NCBI RefSeq assembly: GCF_000452705.1
Contig: NZ_CP007014.1
Coordinates: 62,001 to 126,000, forward strand
Length of the DNA: 64,000 bases
Direction of reading: 5' to 3'
Source: Pseudomonas syringae CC1557
GTDB lineage: Bacteria; Pseudomonadota; Gammaproteobacteria; Pseudomonadales; Pseudomonadaceae
The notes under the pieces are model-generated. The model was given only the letters and a program-made list of their open reading frames with translations. It was not told where the DNA came from and did not search any database. Shown one piece after another: positions 54,385 to 64,000 of this stretch. The translations under genes and the position numbers were made by a program. Each line of letters starts with the position of its first letter. The first letter of the stretch is position 1.

Positions 54385-55164
54385 ATGCGGATCATCAGTG
54401 TGAACGTAAATGGCATTCAGGCGGCAGTCGAGCGCGGTTTGCTCAGTTGGCTGCAAGCTCAGAATGCCGACGTCATCTGCTTACAGGACACCCGCGCCTC
54501 CACCTTTGAACTGGATGATCCAGCCTTTCAGCTGGATGGCTACTTCCTCTATGCCTGCGAAGCCGAGGTTCCCGCTCAGGGTGGTGTCGCGCTTTATTCG
54601 CGGTTGCAGCCGAAGGCGGTAATCAGCGGGCTGGGCTTCGAGACAGCCGATCGGTACGGGCGTTACCTGCAAGCGGATTTCGACAAGGTCAGTATTGCCA
54701 CCCTGCTCTTTCCCTCGGGGATGAACGGCGATGAAGACCTGAATCAGAAATTCAAGCTTATGGACGATTTCGGCAAGTATATGGACAAGCAGCGCCGCAA
54801 GCGTCGCGAGTACATCTACTGCGGGTCGCTCTACGTGGCGCAGCAGAAGCTCGACATCAAGAACTGGCGCGACAGCCAGCAGTCTCCTGGTTTCCTGGCG
54901 CCTGAACGTGCCTGGATGGACGAGATTGTCGGCACCATGGGCTATGTCGATGCCCTGCGTGAAGTCAGTCGCGAAGGCGATCAGTACAGCTGGTGGCCGG
55001 ATAACGAGCAGGCCGAGATGCTGAATCTGGGCTGGCGCTTTGACTACCAGATCCTGACACCGGGCTTGCGCCGCTTCGTACGCAGCGCCCGTCTGCCGCG
55101 TCAACCGCGCTTCTCGCAGCATGCGCCGCTGATTGTGGACTACGACTGGACCCTGACTATCTGA
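54385..55164 (+). CDS. crc: Catabolite repression control protein Crc
   Basis: A 259-residue protein of the exonuclease III/AP-endonuclease fold: MRIISVNVNGIQAAVERG at the start, DVICLQDTRAS (about 32-42), RREYIYCGSLYVA and a C-terminal DYDWTLTI. In Pseudomonas it has lost catalytic activity and works with Hfq to repress translation of catabolic mRNAs during growth on preferred carbon sources. Start at 54385 is the standard 259-residue form. The known antagonist sRNAs (CrcZ/CrcX) are not in this window. Confidence 0.97.
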   Translation: MRIISVNVNGIQAAVERGLLSWLQAQNADVICLQDTRASTFELDDPAFQLDGYFLYACEAEVPAQGGVALYSRLQPKAVISGLGFETADRYGRYLQADFDKVSIATLLFPSGMNGDEDLNQKFKLMDDFGKYMDKQRRKRREYIYCGSLYVAQQKLDIKNWRDSQQSPGFLAPERAWMDEIVGTMGYVDALREVSREGDQYSWWPDNEQAEMLNLGWRFDYQILTPGLRRFVRSARLPRQPRFSQHAPLIVDYDWTLTI

Positions 55165-55187
55165 CAGTCAGGTAACAGCGCATACGA

Positions 55188-55212
55188 AAAAGCCGACTTG
55201 ATGTCGGCTTTT
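55188..55212. terminator. Terminator between crc and the DUF4870 gene
   Basis: Stem AAAAGCCGAC/GTCGGCTTTT with a 5-nt loop, flanked by A and T runs, 23 nt after the crc stop and 20 nt before the stop of the convergent gene. It can serve both strands. Confidence 0.85.
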
Positions 55213-55232
55213 CGCGTTGCTCGCAATGATCG

Positions 55233-55601
55233 CTACTTAATCAGGCGCCAAGTAAACGGGTAGCGATAATCCACCCCGTCGTTGGCCTTGATCCCGGCGA
55301 TGATGGCCAGCACTGCGGCGCCAATCCCTACCAGCGTCAAGAGCGCAAAACCGATCACCAGCAGTATCAGCAGCATACTGACGGTCGCCGCAATGGCCAC
55401 CGTGATCTGAAAATTCAGCGCTTCCTTGCCCTGCGCATCGATAAACGGGTCAGAGTCCTTCTTCAACTGCCAGATAATCAGCGGTCCCAGCAGGTTGCCG
55501 AATGGAAACATCAACCCGGCAAATGCTGACAAGTGACAGAACATCGCCCACTGACGAGCGCTTTGCGGCGGTTTGCTCAACGGTTGCAAGCTGTCACTCA
55601 T
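55233..55601 (-). CDS. DUF4870 family membrane protein
   Basis: A 122-residue small inner-membrane protein with three hydrophobic helices (about 20-40, 64-86, 88-108). SARQWAMFCHLSAFAGLMFPFGN is the DUF4870 start and the IIWQLKKDSDPFIDAQGKEALNFQ segment is the family core. Function unknown. It lies 18 nt downstream of rph and could be co-transcribed with it. Confidence 0.9.
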   Translation of the reverse strand: MSDSLQPLSKPPQSARQWAMFCHLSAFAGLMFPFGNLLGPLIIWQLKKDSDPFIDAQGKEALNFQITVAIAATVSMLLILLVIGFALLTLVGIGAAVLAIIAGIKANDGVDYRYPFTWRLIK

Positions 55602-55619
55602 TTTCAGACTCCAGGGGTA

Positions 55620-56342
55620 TCAGTCGGCCAACGCGGCGCGCTGCAATTCGAACAGTTCGGTCATGCCTTTCTGTGCCAGTGCCAGCATCGCGTTCAACTC
55701 TTCAGGCTGGAATGGCGCGCCTTCGGCAGTGCCTTGTACCTCGATGAAGCCGCCGGCACTGGTCATCACCACGTTCAGATCGGTTTCGGCAGCGGAATCT
55801 TCAAGGTAGTCCAGATCAAGCACCGGCTCACCTTGATACATGCCGACGGAAACCGCCGCAATCATCTGCTTGAGCGGGTCGCCGCCTTTCAGGCCGCCGC
55901 GCTTCTTGATCACTTTCAGCGCATCGGCCAGTGCAACCATCGCGCCGGTGATGGACGCGGTACGCGTGCCGCCATCGGCCTGAATGACATCGCAATCGAC
56001 ATACAGGGTGACGTCGCCCAGCTTGGACATGTCCAGCGCTGCACGCAGCGAACGACCGATCAGGCGCTGGATTTCCAGGGTACGGCCACCCTGTTTGCCA
56101 CGGCTGGCTTCACGCTGGTTACGCTCGCCGGTGGCGCGCGGCAACATGCCGTACTCGGCGGTCAGCCAGCCTTGGCCCTGGCCCTTGAGGAAGCGTGGTA
56201 CGCCGTTTTCGACGCTGACGGTGCAGATCACCTTGGTGTCACCAAACTCGACCAGTACAGAACCCTCGGCGTGTTTGGTGTAGTTGCGGGTGATGCGAAT
56301 CGAGCGGAGCTGATCGGCGGCGCGACCACTTGGACGTTTCAT
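55620..56342 (-). CDS. rph: Ribonuclease PH
   Basis: A 240-residue 3'-5' phosphorolytic exonuclease that trims tRNA 3' ends. Family signatures: [24 protein letters not shown]-like region [23 protein letters not shown] with the tRNA-binding Arg cluster, and [19 protein letters not shown] with the phosphate-site. Start at 56342 is the family's MKRPSGRA; the frame upstream to 56588 is unsupported and overlaps the yicC promoter region. Divergent from yicC. Confidence 0.96.
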   Translation of the reverse strand: MKRPSGRAADQLRSIRITRNYTKHAEGSVLVEFGDTKVICTVSVENGVPRFLKGQGQGWLTAEYGMLPRATGERNQREASRGKQGGRTLEIQRLIGRSLRAALDMSKLGDVTLYVDCDVIQADGGTRTASITGAMVALADALKVIKKRGGLKGGDPLKQMIAAVSVGMYQGEPVLDLDYLEDSAAETDLNVVMTSAGGFIEVQGTAEGAPFQPEELNAMLALAQKGMTELFELQRAALAD

Positions 56343-56519
56343 CTGGGATACCTGTACTGAGACGGAAAACTGCTGACCATTATAGGGGCCACAACTGCCG
56401 CTGGGCATCTCTAAAACTCGCGGCGGCCGAACCCGCATGATTCGCACGCTCCAAAAAGAGCTCTGGATGCCAGGATCGGGCGATTTGCAGCGCTTTGCAT
56501 TTCCTGTCTCATTGCCGGA

Positions 56520-56549
56520 TTGGGAGCGGGCGTCGCACTGCGCTACAAT
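56520..56549 (+). promoter_or_regulatory. Candidate sigma-70 promoter of yicC
   Basis: TTGGGA (56520-56525) and TACAAT (56544-56549) separated by 18 nt, with predicted transcription start near 56556 and an 80-nt leader to the yicC ATG. The weak -35 box makes this a moderate call. Confidence 0.4.
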
Positions 56550-56635
56550 CCTGCGCCTCTGCAGCCAGTCGGCTTTCACGACATCCATGACAGCCGACTC
56601 ATCGCGTTCATGGACTGAATCAAGAGGTACTTCGC

Positions 56636-58157
<1,522 letters not shown>

Positions 58158-58216
58158 TCGAACTGTTTTCGGGCATTGGGTTACAGTTTAAAACCTTACC
58201 GTTTGTGGCTTGCCGC

Positions 58217-58246
58217 TTGATGCTTGACCTTGTCCGCTTGTAAACT
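58217..58246 (+). promoter_or_regulatory. Candidate sigma-70 promoter of rpoZ-spoT
   Basis: TTGATG (58217-58222) and TAAACT (58241-58246) with an 18-nt spacer, about 52 nt before the predicted start site to rpoZ ATG at 58305. Moderate match; the 146-nt gap between gmk and rpoZ would hold it. Confidence 0.4.
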
Positions 58247-58304
58247 ACCGAGTCCGCTCGCCCATCCGGGCATCGCGCATCCGCATTTGCTACGAGGAAT
58301 ACCC

Positions 58305-58568
58305 ATGGCCCGCGTAACCGTTGAAGACTGCCTAGAACACGTGGATAACCGCTTTGAGCTGGTCATGCTCTCCACAAAGCGTGCCCGTCAACTGGCAACC
58401 GGCGGCAAAGAGCCAAAGCTGGCGTGGGAAAATGACAAGCCTACGGTTATGGCCCTGCGCGAAATCGCTGCTGGCGTGATGAGCTACGATGTAATCGCAG
58501 AAGCCGAAATCGTTGAAGATGAGCCATTGTTTGCAGCGTTCGAGGACGAGTCAAACGAGGCCGTCTAA
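58305..58568 (+). CDS. rpoZ: DNA-directed RNA polymerase omega subunit
   Basis: An 87-residue protein: [22 protein letters not shown] and the RARQLATG segment with a variable acidic C-terminal tail. Omega helps beta-prime fold and forms one of the (p)ppGpp sites on RNA polymerase, which gives sense to its position right before spoT. The start at 58305 is preceded by GAGGA. The frame to 58224 is unsupported. Confidence 0.97.
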   Translation: MARVTVEDCLEHVDNRFELVMLSTKRARQLATGGKEPKLAWENDKPTVMALREIAAGVMSYDVIAEAEIVEDEPLFAAFEDESNEAV

Positions 58569-58628
58569 GCCTATGCCGGGTCGACGTAGTACGGCGCAGG
58601 GTAAAAGCCATTGGCAGGGGGTAGCGCC

Positions 58629-60734
58629 TTGCCGAGCATAGACGCCCTCGCCGACAGACTGTCGGCTTACCTCGGCAAGGACCAGGTCAATCTGGTTCGC
58701 CGAGCGTACTTCTACGCCGAACAAGCCCACGACGGCCAGCGCCGTCGCAGCGGCGAAGCGTATGTTACCCACCCGCTCGCGGTGGCCAATATTCTTGCCG
58801 ACATGCACATGGACCATCAGAGCCTGATGGCTGCGATGCTGCATGACGTGATCGAAGACACCGGTATTGCCAAGGAAGCGCTCAGCGCGCAGTTCGGCGA
58901 GACCGTTGCGGAACTGGTCGACGGGGTCAGCAAACTGACCCAGATGAACTTCGAGACCAAGGCCGAAGCCCAGGCGGAAAACTTCCAGAAGATGGCCATG
59001 GCCATGGCGCGCGACATTCGCGTGATCCTGGTCAAGCTCGCTGATCGCCTGCACAACATGCGCACGCTTGAAGTCCTGTCTGGCGAGAAGCGTCGACGTA
59101 TTGCCAAGGAAACCCTCGAAATCTATGCGCCCATCGCCAATCGGCTGGGCATGCACAACGTGCGCATCGAATTCGAGGATCTGGGCTTCAAGGCCATGTA
59201 CCCGATGCGTTCCTCGCGAATCAACCAGGCGGTCAAGCGCGCCAGGGGCAATCGCAAGGAACTGGTCAACAAGATCGAAGAATCCCTGAGCCATTGCCTG
59301 GCCGTTGATGGCATCGAAGGTGATGTCAGCGGGCGGCAGAAGCATCTTTACGGTATCTACAAGAAGATGCGCGGCAAGCGCCGTGCCTTCAACGAGATCA
59401 TGGACGTTTACGCGTTCCGTATCATCGTCGACAAGGTCGATACCTGCTATCGCGTGTTGGGCGCTGTACATAATTTGTACAAGCCATTGCCTGGCCGTTT
59501 CAAGGATTACATCGCGATTCCCAAAGCCAACGGCTATCAGTCGCTACATACCACTTTGTTCGGTATGCATGGCGTGCCCATTGAAATCCAGATTCGCACC
59601 CGCGAAATGGAAGAAATGGCCAATAACGGAATCGCCGCGCACTGGCTGTACAAGTCCAGTGACGACGAGCAGCCCAAGGGCACTCATGCTCGTGCCCGGC
59701 AGTGGGTCAAAGGCGTGCTGGAAATGCAGCAGCGCGCGGGCAACTCGCTGGAGTTCATCGAAAGCGTCAAAATCGACCTGTTCCCGGACGAGGTCTACGT
59801 GTTCACGCCGAAAGGCCGGATCATGGAGCTGCCCAAAGGCTCCACCGCCGTGGACTTTGCTTACGCGGTACACACCGACGTCGGCAACAGCTGCATCGCC
59901 TGCCGTATCAACCGCCGACTGGCGCCGCTGTCCGAACCGCTGCAAAGCGGCTCCACCGTCGAAATTGTCAGTGCTCCCGGCGCACGTCCAAATCCGGCAT
60001 GGCTGAACTTCGTCGTCACCGGCAAGGCGCGCACGCACATTCGTCACGCGCTCAAGCTGCAGCGCCGTTCCGAGTCGATCAATCTCGGCGAGCGTCTGCT
60101 GAACAAGGTCCTCAACGGTTTCGAATGCAGCCTGGACAAGGTCTCTGCGGAGCGTGTCCAGTTGGTGCTGACCGAATACCGTGTCGAAGTGCTGGAAGAC
60201 CTGCTCGAAGACATCGGGCTCGGCAATCGCATGGCCTATGTCGTCGCCCGTCGCCTGCTGGGCGAAGGCGATCAGCTGCCGAGTCCGGAAGGTCCGCTGG
60301 CGATTCGCGGCACCGAAGGTCTGGTACTCAGCTACGCCAAGTGCTGTACGCCGATTCCGGGCGATCCTATTGTCGGTCACCTGTCTGCGGGCAAGGGCAT
60401 GGTCGTGCACCTGGATAACTGCCGCAACATCAGCGAAATTCGTCACAACCCGGAAAAATGCATCCAGCTTTCCTGGGCCAAGGACGTCACCGGCGAATTC
60501 AACGTCGAATTGCGTGTCGAACTGGAGCACCAGCGTGGCCTGATCGCCCTGCTGGCCAGCAGCGTCAACGCCGCCGACGGCAATATCGAAAAAATCAGCA
60601 TGGACGAGCGCGATGGCCGCATCAGCGTGGTCCAACTTGTGGTCAGCGTACACGACCGGGTGCACCTGGCCCGCGTGATCAGGAAATTGCGCGCCCTTGC
60701 CGGGGTGACTCGTATCACCCGGATGCGCGCGTAA
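58629..60734 (+). CDS. spoT: Bifunctional (p)ppGpp synthetase/hydrolase SpoT
   Basis: A 701-residue stringent-response enzyme. HD hydrolase domain: THPL (His48) and HDVIEDT with His72-Asp73. Synthetase domain: [18 protein letters not shown] and [19 protein letters not shown]. Then TGS (about 385-445), helical and ACT (about 625-700) regions. The start is TTG at 58629, giving [11 protein letters not shown] and length 701 with AGGGGG about 7 nt upstream; an earlier TTG at 58611 adds six residues and is less likely. It comes 60 nt after rpoZ and 25 nt before ridA. Confidence 0.96.
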   Translation: MPSIDALADRLSAYLGKDQVNLVRRAYFYAEQAHDGQRRRSGEAYVTHPLAVANILADMHMDHQSLMAAMLHDVIEDTGIAKEALSAQFGETVAELVDGVSKLTQMNFETKAEAQAENFQKMAMAMARDIRVILVKLADRLHNMRTLEVLSGEKRRRIAKETLEIYAPIANRLGMHNVRIEFEDLGFKAMYPMRSSRINQAVKRARGNRKELVNKIEESLSHCLAVDGIEGDVSGRQKHLYGIYKKMRGKRRAFNEIMDVYAFRIIVDKVDTCYRVLGAVHNLYKPLPGRFKDYIAIPKANGYQSLHTTLFGMHGVPIEIQIRTREMEEMANNGIAAHWLYKSSDDEQPKGTHARARQWVKGVLEMQQRAGNSLEFIESVKIDLFPDEVYVFTPKGRIMELPKGSTAVDFAYAVHTDVGNSCIACRINRRLAPLSEPLQSGSTVEIVSAPGARPNPAWLNFVVTGKARTHIRHALKLQRRSESINLGERLLNKVLNGFECSLDKVSAERVQLVLTEYRVEVLEDLLEDIGLGNRMAYVVARRLLGEGDQLPSPEGPLAIRGTEGLVLSYAKCCTPIPGDPIVGHLSAGKGMVVHLDNCRNISEIRHNPEKCIQLSWAKDVTGEFNVELRVELEHQRGLIALLASSVNAADGNIEKISMDERDGRISVVQLVVSVHDRVHLARVIRKLRALAGVTRITRMRA

Positions 60735-60759
60735 CTCATTCAATAATCAGGAGTTATTC

Positions 60760-61140
60760 ATGACCAAGACTGTCATCACCAGCGAAAAAGCCCCGGTGGC
60801 CATCGGCCCTTATTCTCAGGCGATCAAAGCTGGCAATACCGTCTACATGTCCGGACAGATTCCGCTGGATCCAGCGACCATGGAGCTGGTCGAGGGCATT
60901 GAGGCACAAATCATTCAGGTTTTCGAAAATCTTAAGTCGGTTGCAGAAGCCGCAGGCGGCTCCTTCAAGGACATCGTCAAGCTGAACATCTTTCTGACTG
61001 ACCTGTCTCACTTTGCCAAGGTCAACGAAATCATGGGCACTTACTTCTCGCAGCCTTACCCAGCGCGCGCTGCCATTGGCGTTGCTGCACTGCCGCGTGG
61101 TGCTCAGGTCGAAATGGACGCGATTCTCGTCATCGAATAA
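60760..61140 (+). CDS. ridA: RidA, reactive intermediate/imine deaminase A
   Basis: A 126-residue archetypal Rid[24 protein letters not shown] near residues 16-38, the Arg105-type residue in [15 protein letters not shown] and Glu in VEMDAI. It hydrolyses 2-aminoacrylate and other enamines to keto acids. 25 nt after spoT and followed at 61149 by a terminator. It is the generic paralogue, distinct from the dad-linked RidA at 33.1 kb. Confidence 0.95.
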   Translation: MTKTVITSEKAPVAIGPYSQAIKAGNTVYMSGQIPLDPATMELVEGIEAQIIQVFENLKSVAEAAGGSFKDIVKLNIFLTDLSHFAKVNEIMGTYFSQPYPARAAIGVAALPRGAQVEMDAILVIE

Positions 61141-61148
61141 ATCCCCCG

Positions 61149-61174
61149 ACGGAGCGTGCCTTGCGCTCCGTTTT
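61149..61174 (+). terminator. Rho-independent terminator after ridA
   Basis: Stem ACGGAGCG/CGCTCCGT with a 7-nt loop and TTTT (61149-61174), 9 nt after the ridA stop. It ends the rpoZ-spoT-ridA transcript. AAGGAAGGAAT follows as the ribosome site for the next gene. Confidence 0.85.
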
Positions 61175-61195
61175 CCCTGAAGGAAGGAATCCGTT

Positions 61196-61933
61196 ATGCG
61201 CTCCGCGCTCGTCATCTCGCTGCTCGCCGTCATTCTAGGCGGCTGCGCCAGCCACGCCGACCGCAATCCGGACGGCACCTGGATCAACCAGACAGCCATT
61301 GATGCTGCCGTCAAACAAGGCAACTTGCGTCAGGCGCTGCTCGCCAATGGCCCCAACCTGGAATGGAAGGTCAACACCAAGGCCAATCAGGCTATCTACT
61401 CCAATGGTTTCGAATTGGGCGAAGGCAAGATTGTCAGTGCTGCCGAAGGCAAGCTGCACATCGACTTCTACGGTAACTTCTTCGAAGACCTGAGCGTGAA
61501 GGGTGATGAGCTGGTTCAGGCCGCCAGCGAGTCGGGTCCTGAGCAGCATTTCCAGAAGCCCGAGAAACCGGCTCCTGACGGTGCCCAGCCAGGCAGCAGC
61601 TTTGAGCAAGCCTTGTACAGCGCCTACATGGGTGGCAAGTGGACGATTGCCGAAGGTGATGGCCAAGGCAGTACCGTGCAGTTCATGCCGGACGGCAGTG
61701 TGCAAGGGCTTCCGGAAAATGATCGTTTTGCACTTTGCCTTGCTGGTGACTGTGCCGCGATGAGCGGCGAATACGACAGCATGTGGCTGGAAAAGGCCGA
61801 GAAAGGCAACCCGTGGATCTTTGCCCGCAAGGGCAAGCAACTGGAAATCTTCCAGGCGGTGAACAATGCCGGTGCCGACCAGATGCCTGAATTGCGTCCC
61901 GGCCCACGTCGCTGGTTGCTGGAACAGCAGTAA
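61196..61933 (+). CDS. Putative lipoprotein of unknown function
   Basis: A 245-residue protein with a lipoprotein signal: hydrophobic LVISLLAVILGG and lipobox ILGGC (acylated Cys17). The mature part is hydrophilic; a pattern of NGFELGEGKIVSAAEGKLHIDFYGNF (about 63-88) and LCLAGDCAAMSGEYDSMW (about 181-198, with two Cys) is seen, but I recognise no domain. Position after ridA is typical of Pseudomonas genomes. AAGGAAGGAAT precedes the ATG. Convergent with the oxidoreductase gene through a hairpin terminator. Confidence 0.8.
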   Translation: MRSALVISLLAVILGGCASHADRNPDGTWINQTAIDAAVKQGNLRQALLANGPNLEWKVNTKANQAIYSNGFELGEGKIVSAAEGKLHIDFYGNFFEDLSVKGDELVQAASESGPEQHFQKPEKPAPDGAQPGSSFEQALYSAYMGGKWTIAEGDGQGSTVQFMPDGSVQGLPENDRFALCLAGDCAAMSGEYDSMWLEKAEKGNPWIFARKGKQLEIFQAVNNAGADQMPELRPGPRRWLLEQQ

Positions 61934-61943
61934 CCGCTTGCTG

Positions 61944-61975
61944 AATCAGGAGCGCCGTTCGAGGCGTTCCTGATT
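61944..61975. terminator. Hairpin between convergent lipoprotein and oxidoreductase genes
   Basis: Stem AATCAGGAGCGCC/GGCGTTCCTGATT (13 bp with one G-T pair) and a 6-nt loop, 10 nt after the lipoprotein stop. No long T run, so a terminator by structure only; it may serve either strand. Confidence 0.65.
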
Positions 61976-61999
61976 TGCGCTTGCTCCACCCTTGAAGTG

Positions 62000-62848
62000 C
62001 TACCCCAGCAGGGCCGCATAGCCAGCCCGGTAATCCGGGTACACCGGTGCCCATCCCAAAGCACGCGCCTTGGCATTGCTGCAGCGTTTGCTGCCGACAC
62101 GCTGCACGCTGACCTCCTCCGACCACTCGGTGACACCCAGGTACTCACGTATCCACGCCACCACATCGGCTAGCGCGGCAGGGTCGTCGTCGACTCCCAG
62201 ATAACAGCTTTCCAGCGCCACGCCGCGCTGATCCGCTTGCAGCAGATAGGACAGCAGGCTGGCTGCATCATCGGCATGAATGCGATTGGCGTAGACCGGC
62301 GGATCGACCCTGACGCTATGCCCCTGACGTACACGATTCGACAGGTCGCTGCGGCCGGGGCCGTAAATGCCCGTTAGCCTCACAGCGGTGGCCGGCAGCC
62401 CGCTGTTCAGCGCCAGCTCTTCGGCTTCCAGCATCACAGTGCCGGTGTAGCTGCCGGGTTCGGTGGCCGAATTCTCATCGACCCACTCGCCATTCTGCTG
62501 ACCATAAACACCGCTGCTGGAGACGAAGATCAATCGTTTGGGCTGCTGTCCGGTTTGCTTCAGCCAGCCCAACACGTTTCTCAGCCCTTCGACGTAGGCC
62601 ATTCGATAGCCGGCTTCATCACGCTGTGATGGGGTGGCGCAATACACCACGTAGTCGAGTGGTGCGGTTGGCCAGTTATCCGGCTTTTCACCCTTGAACA
62701 AATCAGCTTCAACGCCGATCACCCCGTCCGGGAGCTCGGAAACCGTACGTCGCAGCCCATGCACAGCCCAGCCATCCGACATCAGCCGGATGGCGAGCCG
62801 AGAGCCGATATCGCCGCAACCGGCGATCAGGAGGGAAGGTGCAGTCAT
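62000..62848 (-). CDS. NAD(P)-dependent sugar-epimerase-like oxidoreductase (YeeZ-like)
   Basis: A 282-residue Rossmann protein: LLIAGCGDIGSRLAIRLMSDGW (6-27) as the dinucleotide motif, then YVVYCATPSQ, RLIFVSSSGVYG (the extended SDR active-site region with the Tyr in SSGVYGQQ) and RLTGIYGPGRSDL. It is the atypical SDR family of YeeZ/ActC type, substrate unknown. Divergent from exbB across 209 nt. The short stretch ending at 61999 separates it from the hairpin. Confidence 0.88.
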   Translation of the reverse strand: MTAPSLLIAGCGDIGSRLAIRLMSDGWAVHGLRRTVSELPDGVIGVEADLFKGEKPDNWPTAPLDYVVYCATPSQRDEAGYRMAYVEGLRNVLGWLKQTGQQPKRLIFVSSSGVYGQQNGEWVDENSATEPGSYTGTVMLEAEELALNSGLPATAVRLTGIYGPGRSDLSNRVRQGHSVRVDPPVYANRIHADDAASLLSYLLQADQRGVALESCYLGVDDDPAALADVVAWIREYLGVTEWSEEVSVQRVGSKRCSNAKARALGWAPVYPDYRAGYAALLG

Positions 62849-62951
62849 TCGGAATCTCCAGGTGAAGGTGCTATCAGCACCGTAAAACTCTTCGTAAAAA
62901 CAGGACCATTTACGCTGATATGTAAAAAAGCTACCACATTGCTTTTGTTAA

Positions 62952-62966
62952 CAAGAACGATTTGCA
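62952..62966. promoter_or_regulatory. Weak Fur-box-like sequence upstream of exbB
   Basis: On the minus strand TGCAAATCGTTCTTG resembles the 15-bp Fur half-palindrome TGATAATCATTATCA at about 9 of 15 positions. ExbB genes are usually iron-repressed, so a Fur site is expected in this 209-nt divergent region. The match is not strong. Confidence 0.3.
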
Positions 62967-63057
62967 ATAATGGCAGCCCATTTGTTCCCTGCAGGCGTCG
63001 AAAGCACCACGCGACGTACAGGAACCATTCCCTATTTCTCTCTCAGGTCCGGCCAGC

Positions 63058-64000
63058 ATGACACGCAATCAATCAATCGCTTCGCCAACCAGACTGCCCC
63101 GCATGCCTCGCGCATGGCGCGGTATCGCGGCCCTAGTCTTGAGCCTGATGCTCGCGCCAATGGCGCTTGCGGATCAATCGGCACCGACCTCCGCGCCTGC
63201 CACTCCTCCGGCAGCGACTGCGCCAGCTGCAACCGATGCTGCCGCACCTGACGCCGTTCCTGCGCAGGCGCTTGAGCCGGTCGCCGAAAACAACAGCCTG
63301 GGCATGGCGCACGATCTGTCGCCATGGGGCATGTACCAGAACGCTGACGTGGTCGTCAAAGCGGTCATGATCGGCCTCGCCATTGCTTCGATTATCACGT
63401 GGACCATCTGGATCTCCAAAGGCTTCGAGCTGCTGGGTGCCAAGCGCCGCTTGCGTGGCGAGATCGTCAACCTCAAGAAGGCCCGCTCCCTCAACGAAGC
63501 GAGCGCCACCGCCAGCAAGGAAGGCACTCTTGCTCACCTGCTGGTGCAAGACGCCCTCGAAGAGATGCGCCTCTCGGCCAACAGCCGTGAGCGTGAGGGC
63601 ATCAAAGAGCGTGTCAGCTTCCGCCTTGAGCGTCTGGTAGCTGCCTGCGGCCGCAACATGAGCATGGGCACCGGCGTGCTGGCGACCATCGGTTCGACCG
63701 CGCCCTTCGTCGGCCTGTTCGGTACGGTATGGGGCATCATGAACAGCTTCATCGGCATCGCCAAGACCCAGACCACCAACCTCGCTGTAGTTGCGCCCGG
63801 CATTGCCGAAGCGCTGCTGGCAACCGCACTCGGTCTGGTTGCCGCGATTCCGGCGGTGGTCATCTACAACGTGTTCGCCCGCTCCATCGCCGGTTACAAG
63901 GCTCAGGTTTCCGATGCCTCGGCGCACGTTCTGCTGTTGGTCAGCCGCGATCTGGATCACCTGCCAGAGCCGACCGAACGCAATCAACAACAACCGCACA
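63058..64000 (+). CDS. exbB: TonB-system energiser ExbB (C-terminus outside window)
   Basis: At least 314 residues, open to the window edge. It has a signal/hydrophobic start (RMPRAWRGIAALVLSLMLAPMALA), an Ala/Pro-rich periplasmic linker, a first helix (about 97-118, VMIGLAIASIITWTIWIS), and the two later MotA/TolQ/ExbB helices: LATIGSTAPFVGLFGTVWGIMNSFIGI (about 203-229) and NLAVVAPGIAEALLATALGLVAAIPAVVIYNVF (about 240-272). The family is the proton-channel protein that with ExbD drives TonB for iron-siderophore and other uptake. exbD and tonB would be expected downstream. ATG at 63058. Confidence 0.95.
   Translation, partial: MTRNQSIASPTRLPRMPRAWRGIAALVLSLMLAPMALADQSAPTSAPATPPAATAPAATDAAAPDAVPAQALEPVAENNSLGMAHDLSPWGMYQNADVVVKAVMIGLAIASIITWTIWISKGFELLGAKRRLRGEIVNLKKARSLNEASATASKEGTLAHLLVQDALEEMRLSANSREREGIKERVSFRLERLVAACGRNMSMGTGVLATIGSTAPFVGLFGTVWGIMNSFIGIAKTQTTNLAVVAPGIAEALLATALGLVAAIPAVVIYNVFARSIAGYKAQVSDASAHVLLLVSRDLDHLPEPTERNQQQPH

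Overview
The window is a chromosomal segment of a fluorescent-lineage Pseudomonas, most likely the P. syringae group. This rests on recognising the proteins and the gene order, not on a database search. The alg/hem block (algZ-algR-hemC-hemD-hemX-hemY), argH, rep, xpt, dadA-dadX, rpmB-rpmG, radC-coaBC-dut-algC-argB, pyrE/crc, rph-yicC-gmk-rpoZ-spoT and the following ridA have the content and order I recall from Pseudomonas chromosomes. Intergenic gaps carry imperfect palindromic repeats typical of this genus. I saw no tRNA or rRNA genes, CRISPR arrays, transposases or prophage genes.

Layout. (1) 1-7579: a minus-strand block for alginate/virulence two-component control (algZ, algR) and early tetrapyrrole synthesis (hemC, hemD, hemX, partial hemY), divergent from argH. 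(2) 7.6-24 kb: membrane and signalling genes: a nucleoside-recognition (Gate) protein, a DUF5924-type membrane protein, an M16 peptidase, a Na/Pi-type transporter, an orphan methyltransferase, a chemoreceptor, a LysR regulator, a MATE pump and a GGDEF-EAL protein, then rep and xpt. (3) 24.0-28.6 kb: a self-contained sulfide/persulfide oxidation module: a FisR-like sigma-54 activator divergent from persulfide dioxygenase, sulfide:quinone oxidoreductase and a TauE/SafE permease. It is flanked by repeat elements on both sides. (4) 28.8-44.1 kb: acetyl-CoA hydrolase/transferase, a c5-type cytochrome, PauR-like regulator, the D-amino-acid catabolic set (dadA, RidA-like, dadX) with divergent Lrp, and a loose set of amine/polyamine catabolism genes (FAD amine oxidase, MocR regulator, aldehyde dehydrogenase, cupin) plus a phospholipase-D-like lipoprotein and an MFS transporter. 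(5) 44.2-64 kb: core genes: rpmG/rpmB, an orphan peptide-binding lipoprotein-like SBP, radC, coaBC-dut-algC-argB, pyrE/crc, rph, yicC, gmk, rpoZ, spoT, ridA, a lipoprotein of unknown function, a YeeZ-like oxidoreductase and the start of exbB.

How they work together. AlgZ/AlgR and AlgC tie the two ends of the window to exopolysaccharide production: AlgC makes the phosphosugars and AlgR is a known activator of alginate genes. DadA deaminates D-Ala made by DadX, a RidA protein can clear the imine, and Lrp controls the set. In the sulfur module, FisR should sense sulfane sulfur and switch on the oxidation genes from a -24/-12 promoter. A good candidate promoter and an upstream palindrome are visible in the intergenic region. 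SpoT, RpoZ and Gmk form the nucleotide/stringent-response group.

The points most worth a second look are: the FisR Cys triad and its proposed UAS/-24/-12 architecture; the in-frame membrane-anchored extension of AlgC (about 396 extra residues); the composite palindromic/REP repeats that mark the edges of variable segments; and several poorly characterised genes (DUF5924-type protein, lipoprotein at 61.2 kb, methyltransferase at 13.7 kb).
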